The translations under genes and the position numbers were made by a program. 64,000 nt of DNA from Heterohyrax brucei (lineage: Eukaryota; Chordata; Mammalia; Hyracoidea; Procaviidae). The notes beneath the pieces were generated by a model that saw only the letters and a list, made by a program, of their open reading frames with translations, had not been told where the DNA came from and did no database searches. This document shows, piece after piece, positions 1 to 12,046 of this stretch (its first letter is position 1; the number at the start of each line of letters is the position of its first letter). The stretch lies in assembly GCA_028571685.1 (NCBI GenBank), contig CM053162.1:64964351-65028350 (forward strand). Direction: 5' to 3'.

Positions 1-303
1 CTGAACAAACTGGCATATGTCTAGGCTTGAAGCTGGAGGTCAGAGACAATGTTCTCAATGAGTTTTCATGTCTCAAGCTTTATAATACTGATGTTACCTC
101 TTGGATTTATTATAATTGGTTTTGTCTTGTAAAAGTTGAGAAATCACCTCCTATTACTACTCCCCACATGTAATCCAGTCAAGGAAGCTTTCTCTGGGTT
201 CCAGTAAGTGTAGCATTTAAAACCTTCTCAAAATCTCCAGATTTTCATGTCAATGTGCAGTTGTCAAGTGCCTGTATTTTGTAGAACATATTATATAGGT
301 CAG
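1..303. other. Unannotated single-copy-looking DNA
   Basis: No gene, RNA gene or recognisable repeat seen. AT-rich, no long open frame. Confidence 0.5.
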
Positions 304-470
304 AAACCTTGGTAATGTAGAGGTTAAGTGCTACGTCTGCTAACCAATAGGTCAGCAGTTGGACTCTGTCAGGCACTCACTGGCAACTCTATAGGGTAGT
401 TCTGCTCTGTCCTATAGGGTTGCTATGAGGTGGAATCAACTCGACTGCAGTGGGTTTTTTGTTCAGTATT
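304..470 (+). repeat. AfroSINE, short type
   Basis: Matches the family from the tRNA-like head ('gtagaggttaagtgctac', 'tgctaaccaataggtcagc') through the tail ('cctatagggttgctatgag', 'caactcgactgcagtggg'). Nearly full length and moderately diverged. Confidence 0.9.
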
Positions 471-904
471 ATACAGGTCACATGACTTCATTTATCCATA
501 CAGTCATGGATAAATAAGAAACCAGAAACTTACCCGCTATCTAACAACTCAAAGACAATCAACATATGATGGAGGCACTTTCACAAATATATTTCTTTTA
601 TTATAAATTCTTGTTCATTTCACATTCTGTTCAGTAACTCATCAGCAATGTGTCAGCAGCTCAAGGTGCAGTCATCTGACATCTAGTCTTCTGTTTCTGT
701 TTCTGTTGTTTGGAAGGATCTGGCTTCAGCTCAACAGCTGAGCAGCCTGAGAGGAGGCCTGAAGAGACTTGGGTCATTGTTATTGTTTCACAGAGAATGT
801 CCCCTCTCTGAATGGCACTGGCCATCTCTAGTATCTACCTAAGCCTTCAAGTGCTTCCTCTTTTCAATTGCCTTCAATTAGTATTTTCAAAAACCTCATA
901 TGTA
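471..904. other. No gene or recognised repeat
   Basis: Between a SINE and the RTE fragment. I see nothing that can be named. Confidence 0.4.
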
Positions 905-916
905 TTCAAAAACTGA

Positions 917-1312
917 ACAATGAATAAGGAAGATGGAAGAAGAGTTGATGCATTTGAATCCTGGTGTTGCAAAAACTGTTGAAAGCACCAAGGACTGCCA
1001 GAAGAACAAATAAATCTGTTTGGGAAGAAGTACAAATACAATGCTGAATAGTAGTAAAGATGGCAAGACTTTATTTCACATACTTTGGACCTGTTCTCAG
1101 GAGGGACCTGTGCTTGGAGGAGGACATCATGTTTGGTAAAGTAGTCATCACAAAAGATGAAGACCCTTAATGACTGATACAGTGGGCTGCAACAATAGGC
1201 TCACACATACAACAATTGTAGGGATGGCACACGACCAGGAAGCATTGTGTTCTGCTGTACACATGGCCACTGTGAGTCAAAAGTGACTTGACAACATCTA
1301 ACAACAAGGAAA
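917..1312 (+). pseudogene. RTE-family LINE 3' end (RTE1/BovB-like)
   Basis: Truncated RTE retrotransposon. Near 932-968 one frame reads GRRVDAFESWCC, matching the conserved segment just after the reverse transcriptase in RTE/BovB proteins (R-x-x-D-A-F-E-x-W-C). Downstream frames are broken by stops. The element ends at the family terminus 'catctaacaacaa' near 1310. Four other copies in this window (36.1, 45.2, 45.6 and 53.6 kb) share this end. No intact product is possible. RTE LINEs are the likely source of enzyme for AfroSINE movement, which is inferred from the shared 3' tail. Confidence 0.8.
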
Positions 1313-1335
1313 GTAACCAAAAGGGGAAAAACAAA

Positions 1336-1535
1336 GGCCACGTGCCATTGAGTTGACTTTTACTTATGACAACTTCACATGTGTCAGAGGAGAACTGAGT
1401 TCCACTGGATTTCAATGGCTGATTTTTCAGAAGTAGATGGCCAGGCCCTCAGTCGGGACCCCTCTGACCAGATTTGAATCATGGACTTTTTAGCTAGCAG
1501 CCCAAGAGTGTTAACTGTTGGCAAGACCCAATGAT
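1336..1535 (-). repeat. AfroSINE, long-A type
   Basis: Reverse orientation: 'gtgccattgagttgac' first, then the long-A middle block ('cagaagtagatggccaggcc'), then the reversed head ('ttagctagcagccc'). It sits right after the RTE terminus. Confidence 0.8.
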
Positions 1536-1569
1536 TCCTCTGAGTTAGTAGGAAGTGCTTAAATCTCAG

Positions 1570-1712
1570 AAACCCTGGTGGCATGGTGGTTAAGTGCTGC
1601 ATCTGCTAACCAAAAGGTCAGCAGTTCAAATCTGCCAGGTGCTCCTTGGAAACTCTATGGGGCAGTTCTACTCTGGCCTATAGCGTTGCTAAGAGTCAGA
1701 ATCCACTTGATA
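1570..1712 (+). repeat. AfroSINE, short type
   Basis: Full-length head 'accctggtggcatggtggtt' through 'gagtcagaatccacttgat'. One of the better-preserved copies. Confidence 0.93.
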
Positions 1713-2660
1713 GAAAGTTGTAAAACTTGCTCTTAAGGTGCCTAGCAGAAGAGTGGACACCCAAAAGGTGCTTTCTATGTTTTTTACTGACGGATTGAAC
1801 AAGAAGGTGGAGGTAGGTGAGGCAGACCTCACCACCTCTTAGTCTAACATGATGTGAACCAGCAAAAACTGGAGGCCTGCTCATTAGAAAAGAAACCGGT
1901 GACACTTTGTCTATTCCAGCCAAAAGAGATGCCTGCCAAACCTCCTTCTCAGGTAGCCCATGGTCCTTATTTCCTTCTGGCTGATGTGCAACTGTCCCTG
2001 TCGGAGTTCTATCTTTATCCACTTTAGGTAGAGGGTGAAACAGGCTTCTCTGGGGGGGAAGGGGGTGTGAGCCTCCTGAGATGCCTTCCAACCTCAGTCC
2101 AGCTCCTTCCCCTCATCTCTCCACTTCCTCATCAGATGGGTGTAGAAACCCATTCCCAAGAAGGTACATGACAATTAGATACCTTAGTGGCCCCAGGTGT
2201 ATTTCTCAAATTAAAATACAAACTTAAGTTTTGGAAAATCATCCTCACTTTTCAGAGCATTTAGCACTGAACATTCAGAGAAGGGGGTTAGGGCTGCATC
2301 CCTGCCCCTAGTCTGGGAGTATCAAGCCTTCTCTCTGTGAAAATTGCTTCAGGTGGGATTCATATGGAGGCAGGGGAGGAGGCGATGCACCACCGGTCTT
2401 CCTCATCTCCCTCCATCAGCTGGTAGATTGTTAGGGATCCCCATTCCCCCCAGCCATGGCAAAATGTATGCCCTGTGGTCCTTTCAGTGCCTCTGTGCCT
2501 GCCATCTTCAGCCTTTCTTGGCCGCTGTCTTCCCTTGCATTTCCTCTCCCTCTATATCCCAGACTTCACCTCTAGGTCTTCTGGCTGTTGAGTTCTGAAT
2601 CTTTCCTAACCATCTTCATACATCTGTAGGGTCACTATGCGGTGAAACTGACTCAATGGC
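1713..2660. other. No supported gene
   Basis: Pyrimidine-rich tracts and short open frames on both strands, with no recognisable protein motif and no clear repeat. Confidence 0.4.
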
Positions 2661-2689
2661 TATAGGTGAAATATCTTTGGAGAGGAGAA

Positions 2690-2895
2690 GAACTGTTGTT
2701 GGTTGACATGGAGTTGATTAGATTTTATGGGCAACCCATGTGTGCAGACAGAATTGGGCTCCACAGGGTTTCACCTTTTGGAAGTAGACTCCCAGGTCTG
2801 TTTTTCAAGGCACCTTGGAGTGGGTTTAAACCGCCAAGCTTTTCACTAGTAGTGGAGAGCTTAACCATCTCAGTCACCCAGAGACTCCTAAAGAA
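2690..2895 (-). repeat. AfroSINE, long-A type, diverged
   Basis: Old copy. 'atggagttgattagatttta', 'ctccacagggttt', the long-A block 'tttggaagtagactcccagg' and the reversed head 'cacccagagactcct' are all recognisable. Confidence 0.75.
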
Positions 2896-2899
2896 GAAA

Positions 2900-3490
2900 T
2901 ACCACCTTCAAACAAAGACAAAAGTACTGTGTTCCCATCCATCTTCCTTTTTCAGCCATTCATTACAGATCAAATAAATAATATCATCAACATGTTGAAA
3001 TCCCTCCCAGCTCAGCAATGCAACATCTGGTTACTGTGGGAACCATCCATGAGCTAAACTGCTAAACTGGAAATGAGGCAAACCTTTGTTTTGATACTGA
3101 TACCATGGTCCTCAGTGAAAACAGTACCTTCTTGGTTCTTCTCCATATCGCTGACCCCACACCTGCCTCTAAACAGTATGCCTCACAGGAATGACAATAC
3201 CAGGCACTGTGGCTCCTTCACCTCTGGATTTGCAGTCCCTAGAGCAGAGCTGGTATTGAAATACAATAGATGTTTGAAAAACATGCACTGGATGAATGAC
3301 CAAATGGAGTAAGAGTGAAAGGAGCTCTTCCTCCCGGAGGTGAGAGTTCCTCCTCCCAGAAATAAGGGTTCCAGCCTCGAAGACCAAGTAAGATCTACCT
3401 CATGGGCAATAAGCACTTGATATGGAAGCACCCTGGTTTTCCATGGATGAGAAAGAATAACAGCCATCATTTCCTGCCTGAGTTATACAA
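2900..3490. other. No supported gene
   Basis: Contains two short similar stretches, 'cctcccggaggtgagagttc' (about 3331) and 'cctcccagaaataagggttc' (about 3352). This looks like a degenerate 21-bp tandem pair. Nothing else recognised. Confidence 0.35.
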
Positions 3491-3494
3491 AACA

Positions 3495-3700
3495 AAAACA
3501 GCTGTTAAGTCAATTCTGACTCATATAGACCCTGTAGGACAGAGTAGCACTGCCCCATGGGGATTCCCAGGCTGTAAATCTTTACAGAACCGGGCTGCTA
3601 CATCTTTCTCCAGCAGAGTGGCTGGTGGGTTCAGATCATCAACCTTTTGGCTAGCAGTTGAACACCTAACCATTGCAACATCAAAGCTCCTTGAATTATA
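3495..3700 (-). repeat. AfroSINE, long-B type
   Basis: Reverse orientation with the long-B middle block ('ctgtaaatctttacagaacc', 'acatctttctcc') between the tail part ('gtcaattctgactcatatag') and the head part ('cttttggctagcagttg'). Confidence 0.88.
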
Positions 3701-3717
3701 CCAGAAATCCAAAAACA

Positions 3718-3872
3718 CAAAGTCAATGCCATCCGGGTGATTCTAACACATAAAAACCCATGTAGGACAGAGAAGTGTTCACTAGGGTTTCCAAGAAGCA
3801 GTTGATAAGATTCAGGTTGTCAATCTTCTGGTTAGCTGCCAAATTCTTAACCACTGCACCACAGCTCCCAAA
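3718..3872 (-). repeat. AfroSINE, short type
   Basis: Immediately follows the long-B copy in the same orientation. Diverged but complete: 'aggacagagaagtgttc', 'ttaaccactgcaccac'. Confidence 0.8.
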
Positions 3873-3877
3873 GTATA

Positions 3878-3926
3878 CCAACCCCTTGTCACTGAGTTGA
3901 TTCTGACCCATAGGCCACTCTAATCG
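3878..3926 (-). repeat. AfroSINE 3' tail fragment
   Basis: Only the tail is present: 'cttgtcactgagttgattct' then 'gacccataggcc'. Third SINE piece in a row. Confidence 0.6.
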
Positions 3927-3989
3927 GTCTTTCTGCATCCTTTTTTTCCAGACATTTTCTATATAAGAGTCACAGCTTCTCACTGCAAT

Positions 3990-4600
3990 TCAAATAAAAA
4001 GTAAGCCCCTCATCACAGGTCCTTGCAAGGCCCTGTATGACCTGTCTCTGCACGTCATTTCAAATTCTTTCTTGCTTCACAGCCTTTCTTCAAGTCATCT
4101 CTTGGGCTGGATCCCCCCTCCACACTCCACTCTTACACGATGGCACCCCCACTCCCACGGTGTCTCTGCTCCAATACCACTTGCTCAGAGAGGCACCACT
4201 CCAACAGCGTCTCTCAAATTAACTCCCCTCCCATTTTTCCTATGTCTTCATACCCAATCTGATTGTTTCTTGCCTTTATCACAATCTGAAAACACTTATT
4301 TTTCTGTTTACTTATAAACCAAACCCCAAACAAAGCCACTGTTGTCAAGTGGATTCCGATTCATAGAGACCTTACAGGATATGGGGGAACTGCCCCACAG
4401 TGTTTCCAAGGATTCAAACTGCTGACTTTTTGGTTAGCAGTCAGAGCTCCTAACCACTACACCAGCAGGGTTTACTCACAGGGCTTGTATACTTATCAGC
4501 ATGTTTTGTGTTTCTTGACAGTGGAGACTATAACTTGATTAGCATCTTACGGGACCAGGCACATAGTAGGTGCTGAATGAATGTTTGATAAGTAAATCAA
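3990..4600 (+). repeat. L2 LINE 3' end with nested AfroSINE
   Basis: Ancient L2 relic. The 'ccttgcaaggccctgtatga' stretch, the cytosine-rich middle and the L2 terminus 'ggcacatagtaggtgctgaa' (about 4559) are in order. It is interrupted by the AfroSINE at 4320-4467. Too decayed to code. Confidence 0.75.
4320..4467 (-). repeat. AfroSINE, short type, nested in L2
   Basis: 'ttgtcaagtggattccgatt' to 'aaccactacaccagcagggt'. Lies inside the L2, so it is the younger insertion. Confidence 0.9.
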
Positions 4601-5975
4601 CAGTGATAATAACAGCCCCTCTGCCTGGCCTCACTGGCAAGCACAAGGCAGTTGCCGTTGATATGAAGCGAGACCCTGTGTAGAAGGTACCTGAGAGCAG
4701 AGGACACTTTTGCTTTCCCCAAACTTACCTGTAACATTTTTGGGTATATGCAGCAAGACCCCAAGTTCAAATTCAATTTGAAATCAAGTGTGAAATTCTT
4801 TGATGTCTCAAACTTCTTTGAAGAGAGAGATGGCCCATGGTCCCAAGCCCTGCTCTGGTCCTCTTTTCTCCTTTCTACCTCCCAGTCCTGTCTTGCTCCA
4901 AAAAGCGGTTGCCTCAGTCCTCCTCCCAACAGCTGCCCTTTGGCTGCCTATCGGTCTGCAGCACACAACAGCAGCTCAATCTGTCCTTAAGAGATGAACC
5001 AGGAAAAAGTTTCAAGCACATCCTAGAATTGAGTATGGGCTACTCAAAGGAGATTTCTAGGCAGTCTACACACGTGCAAGTGTCAGCCTTGAGCCTGGCT
5101 CCCAAAGGTGTGAGGGCAGGGGCATGCCTGAGGGAGGCCCACACAGGGGCCTCTAAAGCAGAGGAGGAGCCACTCTTACCTATGTCCAATGGTTATATTG
5201 CTTCTCTCTGAAAAGCTGTCTATTTTTTAGGTAACATTTTGGAGTGGCTTTTGCCAATAAGATGAAAAAATATATGGAAACCAAAAATAAGGTGCAGAGA
5301 TACATAGAAAAGTTAGTAAAAGGGTTATATCTCTTTTACTTAAAGGCTATCTACCCATCAACACCACAGGATCCTTGACAGACTCTTAACTCCTTAAGCC
5401 TCTTAACTCCTTAAGCCTCTACTCCTGTCCTTGTAGGCCTGCCATGGTCCTACGACCCGTGACCTATGCTGTCTCTGCCTGGGCCTCAGAACTCCATAGG
5501 CAGACATGCTGAACAGCTCCACAGTACCTAGGCATGGCCTCTGTCAGTGACATCTCAGGGGCACTGAGAAGGCACAGTCCTATTTATTTAGGGCTTGTCC
5601 ACCTTGCAACGCTCACCAAGAAAGCTACTAATGTCAGGTCTCCAGAAACCAGTCTTTCCAGACAATAGCTTTCAGTTGGTGGATTGGTGTCAGATGCCAC
5701 CAACCAAATACAATGAACAACTAATATCTTGACTATTATTCTAGTTGGAAAAGTCTGTCTATCTTCCAAGCTACTGACATTCAGCAGCCACTGGTCCTGC
5801 CAGCAACTTGACTTTCTACCAGTCACAAGGGGAGACACAAGTTGATTTATCAAACAGTTATCAGTGACCTGGTGGCTCTGGCTGCTCAGGCACATAATGA
5901 TCTTCTTGGATATTTTCTCTCTGATGTTTCTAAGACAGAAGATGTATGCATGCAGCTGGGAGATGTTAACAAATT
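4601..5975. other. No supported gene; small tandem duplication
   Basis: A perfect 17-bp tandem duplication (5384-5400 and 5401-5417, 'tcttaactccttaagcc'). Open frames up to about 124 codons (e.g. 4837-5211) have low-complexity composition and no family motif, so I do not call them genes. Confidence 0.45.
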
Positions 5976-6473
5976 TGTTTTAGTCAGCTGGGGCTGCTCT
6001 AACGGAAATACCACAGAGTCGATGGCTTTAACAAAGATTTATTCTTACACAGTCCGGCAGGTTGCAAGTCCATATTCAGGGTGTCCGCTCCAGGGGAAGG
6101 CTTTCCCCTTGTCGGCTCTGGAGGAAAGTCCGGTATTGCATCAGTCTTTGCCCAGGGAGCGTCCTGACGCAAGAACCTCTGGTCTGAAGGACACGCTCTG
6201 CTCCCGGTGCTGCTTGCTTGATGATAGCGAGGTTCTCAAATTGTCCTTTGTTTCTTTTTCCTTTTATTCCTTGCAAGCTAAAAGCATTAAGGGTGGGACA
6301 AGCCATACTCCAGGGAAACTCCCCCTACAGCAGGAATTTACAGCCCCACCCTAATCCTTTAACATACAGGTTAGCAAAACCACACAATGGAGGACAGTCC
6401 CAAGATACTGGGAACCATATCCCAGCCACGTGGCTGCACACATTTTTGGGGGGACACAATTCCAACCATGACA
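5976..6473 (-). mobile_element. MaLR/MLT1-like solo LTR
   Basis: Reverse-oriented LTR with TG...CA ends. The right edge 'ggggggacacaattccaacc' is the reversed LTR start and the left edge 'tagtcagctggggctgct' is the reversed end. Flanks aaatt (5971-5975) and aaatg (6474-6478) fit a 5-bp target duplication with one change. No internal retroviral genes, so it is a solo LTR. The nearest relative here is the LTR at 57.2 kb. Confidence 0.8.
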
Positions 6474-6478
6474 AAATG

Positions 6479-8234
6479 GTTTGAACAAAATCTCCAAAAT
6501 TGAAAGAAAGGAGTGGGAAAAGGACTTGCTCTGAGATAAGTCAAGGGAATGACTTGGAACTCCAAGTGGTGTGAGGCTCCATTTAGCCATCATGATTCAC
6601 CTGGGAAACAGGAAACCTGCCTGGGTCACCTGTACCCTCCACACACCCTACATTGCCACACCTGCCCCAAAGTGCAAGGCTGACAGCCACTGAAAAGGAC
6701 AACTGGAAAGTGGAGCTCTTGATTTCTTCAATCTCTGTGCTTTGCAGTAAAGAGAAGAAGGGTCAGAAAAAGACAGCTACTTGTCCACGGACAAAATTCA
6801 TCATCATGATTCTTATCATCTCATCATGGTGAAAGCTGCTAATTTTTACTGATCATTTACTAGCTCTCATGTCCTGCATGAAGCACTTGACATTCATCCT
6901 CTCAAGGCAATATTAAACTTGGAGTCTACAGAGATAGGTTCCAGTCTTAAAAACAGCATACGTAGGAGTAAAATCCATTTCTACAGCCTCAACATTGAGG
7001 ACTTTTGGTTATGTAAGTCTTTCTCCACACTCACAAGTGTGAATAACACTGCACTGAACGTGGTTTTTGTTGCTGCTCTTGTTTGCAAGCAGGGTGAGTT
7101 TTAGCACAGTGTGGATACAAAATTCCATGGGGCTTCATTTGCTTTGTTCGGCACGCTTTGCTCCAGATGTCTTTTGTCATTTCCTAAAGCTTAACTTGTC
7201 TTCAGAGTAAAAAGATACACCTACTGCGAATATTTTCAAAAGAAGAGGCCACAGGGTCTCTCGGCAAGTCCTCGCCAGGAGTTCCATGAACACTGGTGGC
7301 AAAGAAACAATGACTAGAAGTGTAAAATCTTAAAGGGCTATTTTAGGGAGCAATATTTATTTCAATGAAATCATTCTAGTGTGTTTGTTCAGAAAACAAA
7401 ATGAGAAGAGACAATTGTGTTTTAGTTTTAACTCCTAGGTGTCTAATTCTAATTTAGTAAAAACAGTCATTCTTAGAAGGAACTGTGCTAGATGTTTAAA
7501 GGGAAAGCAGTGTTTTATTCTGCATTGTTTGGAACTCATTATTGACTCACAAGAAGTTGTAAAAATAGTACCAACAGACCTGAATACCCAGTGGTGGCAT
7601 CTTAACATAATTATGGTTCATTATCAAAATCAGCAAATTTGCATCGGTGCAATGTAGGCAGATTCCCTACTGATCTTACTTGGTTCTCAGCAGTTTTTAT
7701 ATCAGGCACTCTTTTGGGGGGACAGAGGAGGTCCTTCCACACAGAGGCAGGTGTAGGGTGATGTTATTCATCTGTATGCATCCCCTTCTAATGGAGCCAG
7801 TCTTGTTCTTCCAAAGCATGCTGGGAATGAATGAGGGGTGGACTGGTGCTAAATCATCAGGCCAGGAGTAGGTGACTGGGCCAGGGGCACAGGTCCCAGA
7901 TGCCTTGTCAACAAGAAGAGAAGCACTTAGGCCTGGAGAAATAGTCCCTGAGAATGCTGGCACCAAGAGGCTTGAAAGAAAAGCAATAAATCTTAACCCA
8001 GCCAGAAGCGTATGTAAGAGTGCACTGCTTGATAAACCACTCGGGGCATTACATGTGCGTTCCCGTCCTGAGCCTACCAAACTGTTATCTAAGTTCCTGT
8101 AAGCAAACTGTAAGTCTCTATTGGTGGTTCCAGGGTCTTTCTTTGGTCTCTTAGCATCATAACTGATCTTGGATATACAGGCTTTAACTAACTAGCAAAC
8201 CCCACACAGGTATAGAGTTTTATGGTGAGAACAT
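6479..8234. other. No supported gene
   Basis: 1.75 kb without a recognised repeat or exon. The overlapping open frames at 7697-8080 (minus) and 7872-8102 (plus) have no family features. Confidence 0.4.
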
Positions 8235-8380
8235 AGAGTCTAAAATTAGATTAAATTCATATCACAGCTCTACCACTTTCTTACTATGGGATTTATAACT
8301 CTGAGGCTTCTTCTTTATTCTCTCTGTCTGTAAAATGATTCCTTGAGTTTCAGTTTGGTAAGTATTAATTAGGTCATGAA
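8235..8380 (+). repeat. MIR relic
   Basis: 'cagctctaccactttcttac' and 'tctgtctgtaaaatgattcc' match the MIR core and 3' half. Confidence 0.6.
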
Positions 8381-8482
8381 ATGCCTGTTCACAGGTGAAG
8401 CTCCTTGTTTAAGCTGATATTTTACGAGATCTAGATTTTCCCATCACCTTGACTTGGAGGGGACATCCCGGTGCTGAAGCAC

Positions 8483-8585
8483 TTCGAATCTGCCAGGTGC
8501 TCCTTGGACCAGCTATATACTGTCTTACAGGGTCTCTATGAGTCAGAATCAGCTCCATGGCAGTGGGTTTGGTTTGGTTGGCTTG
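8483..8585 (+). repeat. AfroSINE, 5'-truncated
   Basis: Begins in the B-box-like part ('ttcgaatctgccaggtgctc') and runs through the tail to 'cagtgggtttggtttggtt'. Confidence 0.88.
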
Positions 8586-8589
8586 CCGG

Positions 8590-10172
8590 TGACATAACTA
8601 CATACAGCTGATGCAGTTTCATGAATATCACCTGCTTAAGAGATACTTGCAATGGTTGACTAGGAGGAGAATAATGCATTATTTCCATTATACCAAATGC
8701 AGCCTCCTTTTTATCTAAAATATAGCCTTCCTCAGGGACCCTGTATTTGTAATCTTATTTTCACTGAGATCTTTGATGGAAAGCCTGCTGGGACCTAAAT
8801 GAGAGAGGATCAAATAGAAATAACATCCTGGCTGAACTCACAGACAAATGCATGGGGACGGTGAGCACTCTTCATGTATCAATCAAGTGCTCTTTTCCCA
8901 CCTGTATCGGAACAATCCAAGTCAGAGTTCCTGAAAAACATCTGTGCAAAGGAAATAAAAAAGGAATGCTTACTTTTAATAGGTTTCGTCTTTGCCAAGC
9001 TATTGTTTGTGTCGTTTTTTAATTATGAGCCTCTCCCCACCTTGCACATTTTAAACTACTAGGTACACTAAAGAAATGGAATTTTCTAGAAATAAGTCAT
9101 CTCTAACCTTTCAGAAACACAGATATGGGGTGCATTTCTTATTTCATTACCAATATTCATTCATAAATAAAGGCAGGAAGAAACCAAAAAGTGACTAGAA
9201 TGATGGAATCTCCATATTCTTGGCACACTTTGGGAGAAAGGCATGATTTCTGCCCAGAGCAGCTCCCTGTTTCTTTGAGCATTTTCTTTGGGTGGAAAGC
9301 TCTCTGTAAGTCACCTCAATGAAGACTGACTCCCTGCAGCAGGATTCCCATTAGTTTATGCACTGGAAAACCAATGAGTTTGCCAAATCAATATTACAAC
9401 AGAAATGTGGCAATTATAATACATAAGGTACAGAGGAAGAGTACATAAGAATTTGATGTTTTTATTCTATTTTCAGAGTAAAAGAGCAGGCAGGAGCAAC
9501 AGAGAAAATCGCCACAAATGGAGGCAAAAGAGTTGCCAGTGACTTGCGGGCCCACATGCCAAGCATTAAAACACAGGGTTAAATAATCACATGGGATCCA
9601 TGATCAGTATTTCGTACTAGAAGGAAATCATTGGCTTCATTTTTAGATAAAGGAAATAAAACCCACAGCACCACAATGGAAAAGAATATAAAATTCAGGA
9701 AAATATTATTGAAGGCTTGGGCTTATTAAATAAATGAGAAGCTCATTCTAACTGCATCATAAAATGGAAATTAAATTATAAAAATCAAATTATTTGGTTT
9801 ACTATCTTTTCTAATCCATTAGTTAAAGGATATGAAGAAGTCAGGAGAGAAGAAGGTAGACTAGAGGAAGGGGAAAGTGACTTCTTTTTCTTGCCAGAAT
9901 TTGTCCCCAAGTGGGCTGCACTGATTTCCAACTACGTCAGCAAATCCACAAGCCTGGCAGGAGTGTCTGAAGGGACTGAGAGACTCTCTGTCAGCCTTTT
10001 TCAAGACTTCTAAGGAACCTGAAGAGATAAGTGCAACTGGCGACACTTGCCAAATGTCTCCAGTCTGCAGAAATTTACGTCTTTGTCACTCAGTCTCCCA
10101 TCTGTAAGGGCTTCAGACCTGCTAAAGTACTGGGAGGTACTTACACCGATACATGTCAACTGGACGTTCATC
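8590..10172. other. No supported gene
   Basis: AT-rich, largely repeat-free to the eye. No coding or RNA signature. Confidence 0.4.
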
Positions 10173-10380
10173 ACAGAACCTAGTGGTACAATAGTTAAGC
10201 ACTTGACTGCTAACCAACAGGTTGGCAAATGTGAACCCACGAGTGGTTCTGCTGGAGAGAGGACGTGATGATCTCCTGTTACATGAAATTATAGCCTAGA
10301 AAGTCACCTGAGGCAGCCCTCTTCTGTCTCACAGGGTCACTGGGAGTTGGAATAGACTTGGCAGCACACAACAATGCCAT
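10173..10380 (+). repeat. AfroSINE, long-B type
   Basis: Head 'cctagtggtacaatagtt', a diverged long-B block ('catgaaattatagcctagaa') and tail 'cacagggtcactgggag' ending 'ggcagcacacaacaatg', close to the RTE-like terminus. Confidence 0.82.
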
Positions 10381-10417
10381 GCAGTTACGAAGGGGGAATC
10401 ACAGGTAGTTAGGAGAC

Positions 10418-10600
10418 TCTGGAACCGGAACGTCTGGACGCCTATCCCAGCTCTGCCACTCACTAACTGATCGAACAACAGCTACGGAACTTAGTCTCCT
10501 GTGCCCCAGTTTCCTTATCTATAAATATGGAATTAACAACAGTACTTTCTTAAGTTGATTCTTCTAATTATTAATCAATGTTTGTAAAGTTCTTGAAACA
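10418..10600 (+). repeat. MIR relic
   Basis: 'tcccagctctgccactcac' and 'cccagtttccttatctataa' in MIR order. Confidence 0.75.
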
Positions 10601-11945
10601 GTATTGAGCTACCGGAGTGTCTGCTGCATAAATAATGTGTCATACAAAAGGGACCCAGGAGTATTACACACGACAAGATGGACGTGGGAGCTCGGAGCTA
10701 TTTCAGAAAGAGGCCTTGTGACTTCAGCCGTCACTACGGAGACAAGGCGTCCTGGCACCATTTACCTATTTTTTAAGTACAGATTAGCCTGCCCCACTTT
10801 ACAGTGGGGGGACTGGTATGCAACGCGCTGTATTTATAGAGGAGGTTTAGTCATCAGGGCAAGAGAAACTCCTGTTTAAAAAAAAAAATCTTGGAATGTC
10901 TGACCCGTAACTCAAACTCGCTCATTCCATTGCTTCAACAACTTTTAACCCCATATCCAGCACTCCATGGAGATCCTGCTGCCATGATGAAAACTTCACA
11001 AATCTACACAAATTTTAGATTGAACAGCACTGTCAAAACACATCCAAGAAGCCCCAGATCTGGAATTTCATTCCTTCTTAGAGTTCACATAGGATGTATA
11101 TAGCTTCCCTTCCTTATGATGCTGGTGACAGCTGCTGGGCCGAGGTGACAGAGAACTCTAACAGGACTCTAGTGACCGTCGAGGACTGGTTGAGAGAGGA
11201 ACTGATGGATGCTGGGTCAAGGACAAACCAACAGGAGTTAACCTCTCAGTCTGGAAGTACGGGAATTTGAAAGAGGGTCTCAGTGTCACGAACTGAATGG
11301 GGGTGAGGAAGGAAGAGATGACAGGGAAAGAGGGAACAGGAGAACAGGCATTGATCTATGAACCCCCAAAACATAAGCTAACGTCTTACAAGTATGAACC
11401 TGGGATCACTGGCACTGTGTGACAGTGGGGTAAACGCTGGCTTCTTCACTTGGGACCTATGTGTTGAGGGACAAATTGCTTATTCTCAAGGCAAAGTACC
11501 TAGAAAATATACATTGGATAAATGTTCTTTCTCCTTTCTGAGCTTGGCACATTGACTGTAAAACAAGAATATCAAGATCTAGTTCACAGACTATTAATAT
11601 GATTCAATAACACATTTGAAAAGCCCAAACACAAACTTCACAGAATAGAATCAAAGTTCATCATTCTTGTTATGTAAGTCCTGCTGAGATTATTGATAGT
11701 GAAAGCAGCCTGAATAGGAAAAAACTCTGACAGTTCTAAGGAAATAAGGCCTAATAACTTCATAAAGGAGAAGAAAAAAAGAAGATTCATCTGCATCCCA
11801 CGGCTCCCCCCCGGGCTCTGTAACCCATCTATTTTAAGTTGGAGTGTCTAGAAGAGCAAAACAAATGAGGCATATGAATATATAGAGAAATTTATATAAA
11901 GTAAATATCTCATGTGGTCTTAGAAGCTAGGACATCCCAAGTCAA
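10601..11945. other. No supported gene
   Basis: Short A-run at 10879-10887. An open frame at 10604-10879 has no recognisable family. Nothing further identified. Confidence 0.4.
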
Positions 11946-11949
11946 CAGG

Positions 11950-12046
11950 TCAGGCTTTGAAGATGACCATAGTGAAACTCCGCAATGAGGTATGTAGTAC
12001 TTTTTTGAGGATGAGTTCATGAACCTAATTGTCAGACTCATGTGAC
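11950..12046 (+). mobile_element. mariner transposon 3' remnant
   Basis: About 97 bp alignable by eye to the 3' ends of the mariner copies near 62 kb: 'gcaatgaggtatgtagtac', then 'gatgagttcatgaacctaat', then 'tgtcag'. Only the region after the transposase C-terminus is kept. Confidence 0.65.

Noticed and set aside
4837-5211. 124-codon plus-strand frame
   Set aside because: Serine/leucine-rich composition typical of pyrimidine-rich non-coding DNA, with two other overlapping frames of equal length.
7697-8102. Overlapping 127-codon minus and 76-codon plus frames
   Set aside because: Overlap on opposite strands, no recognisable domain, no splice or promoter context.
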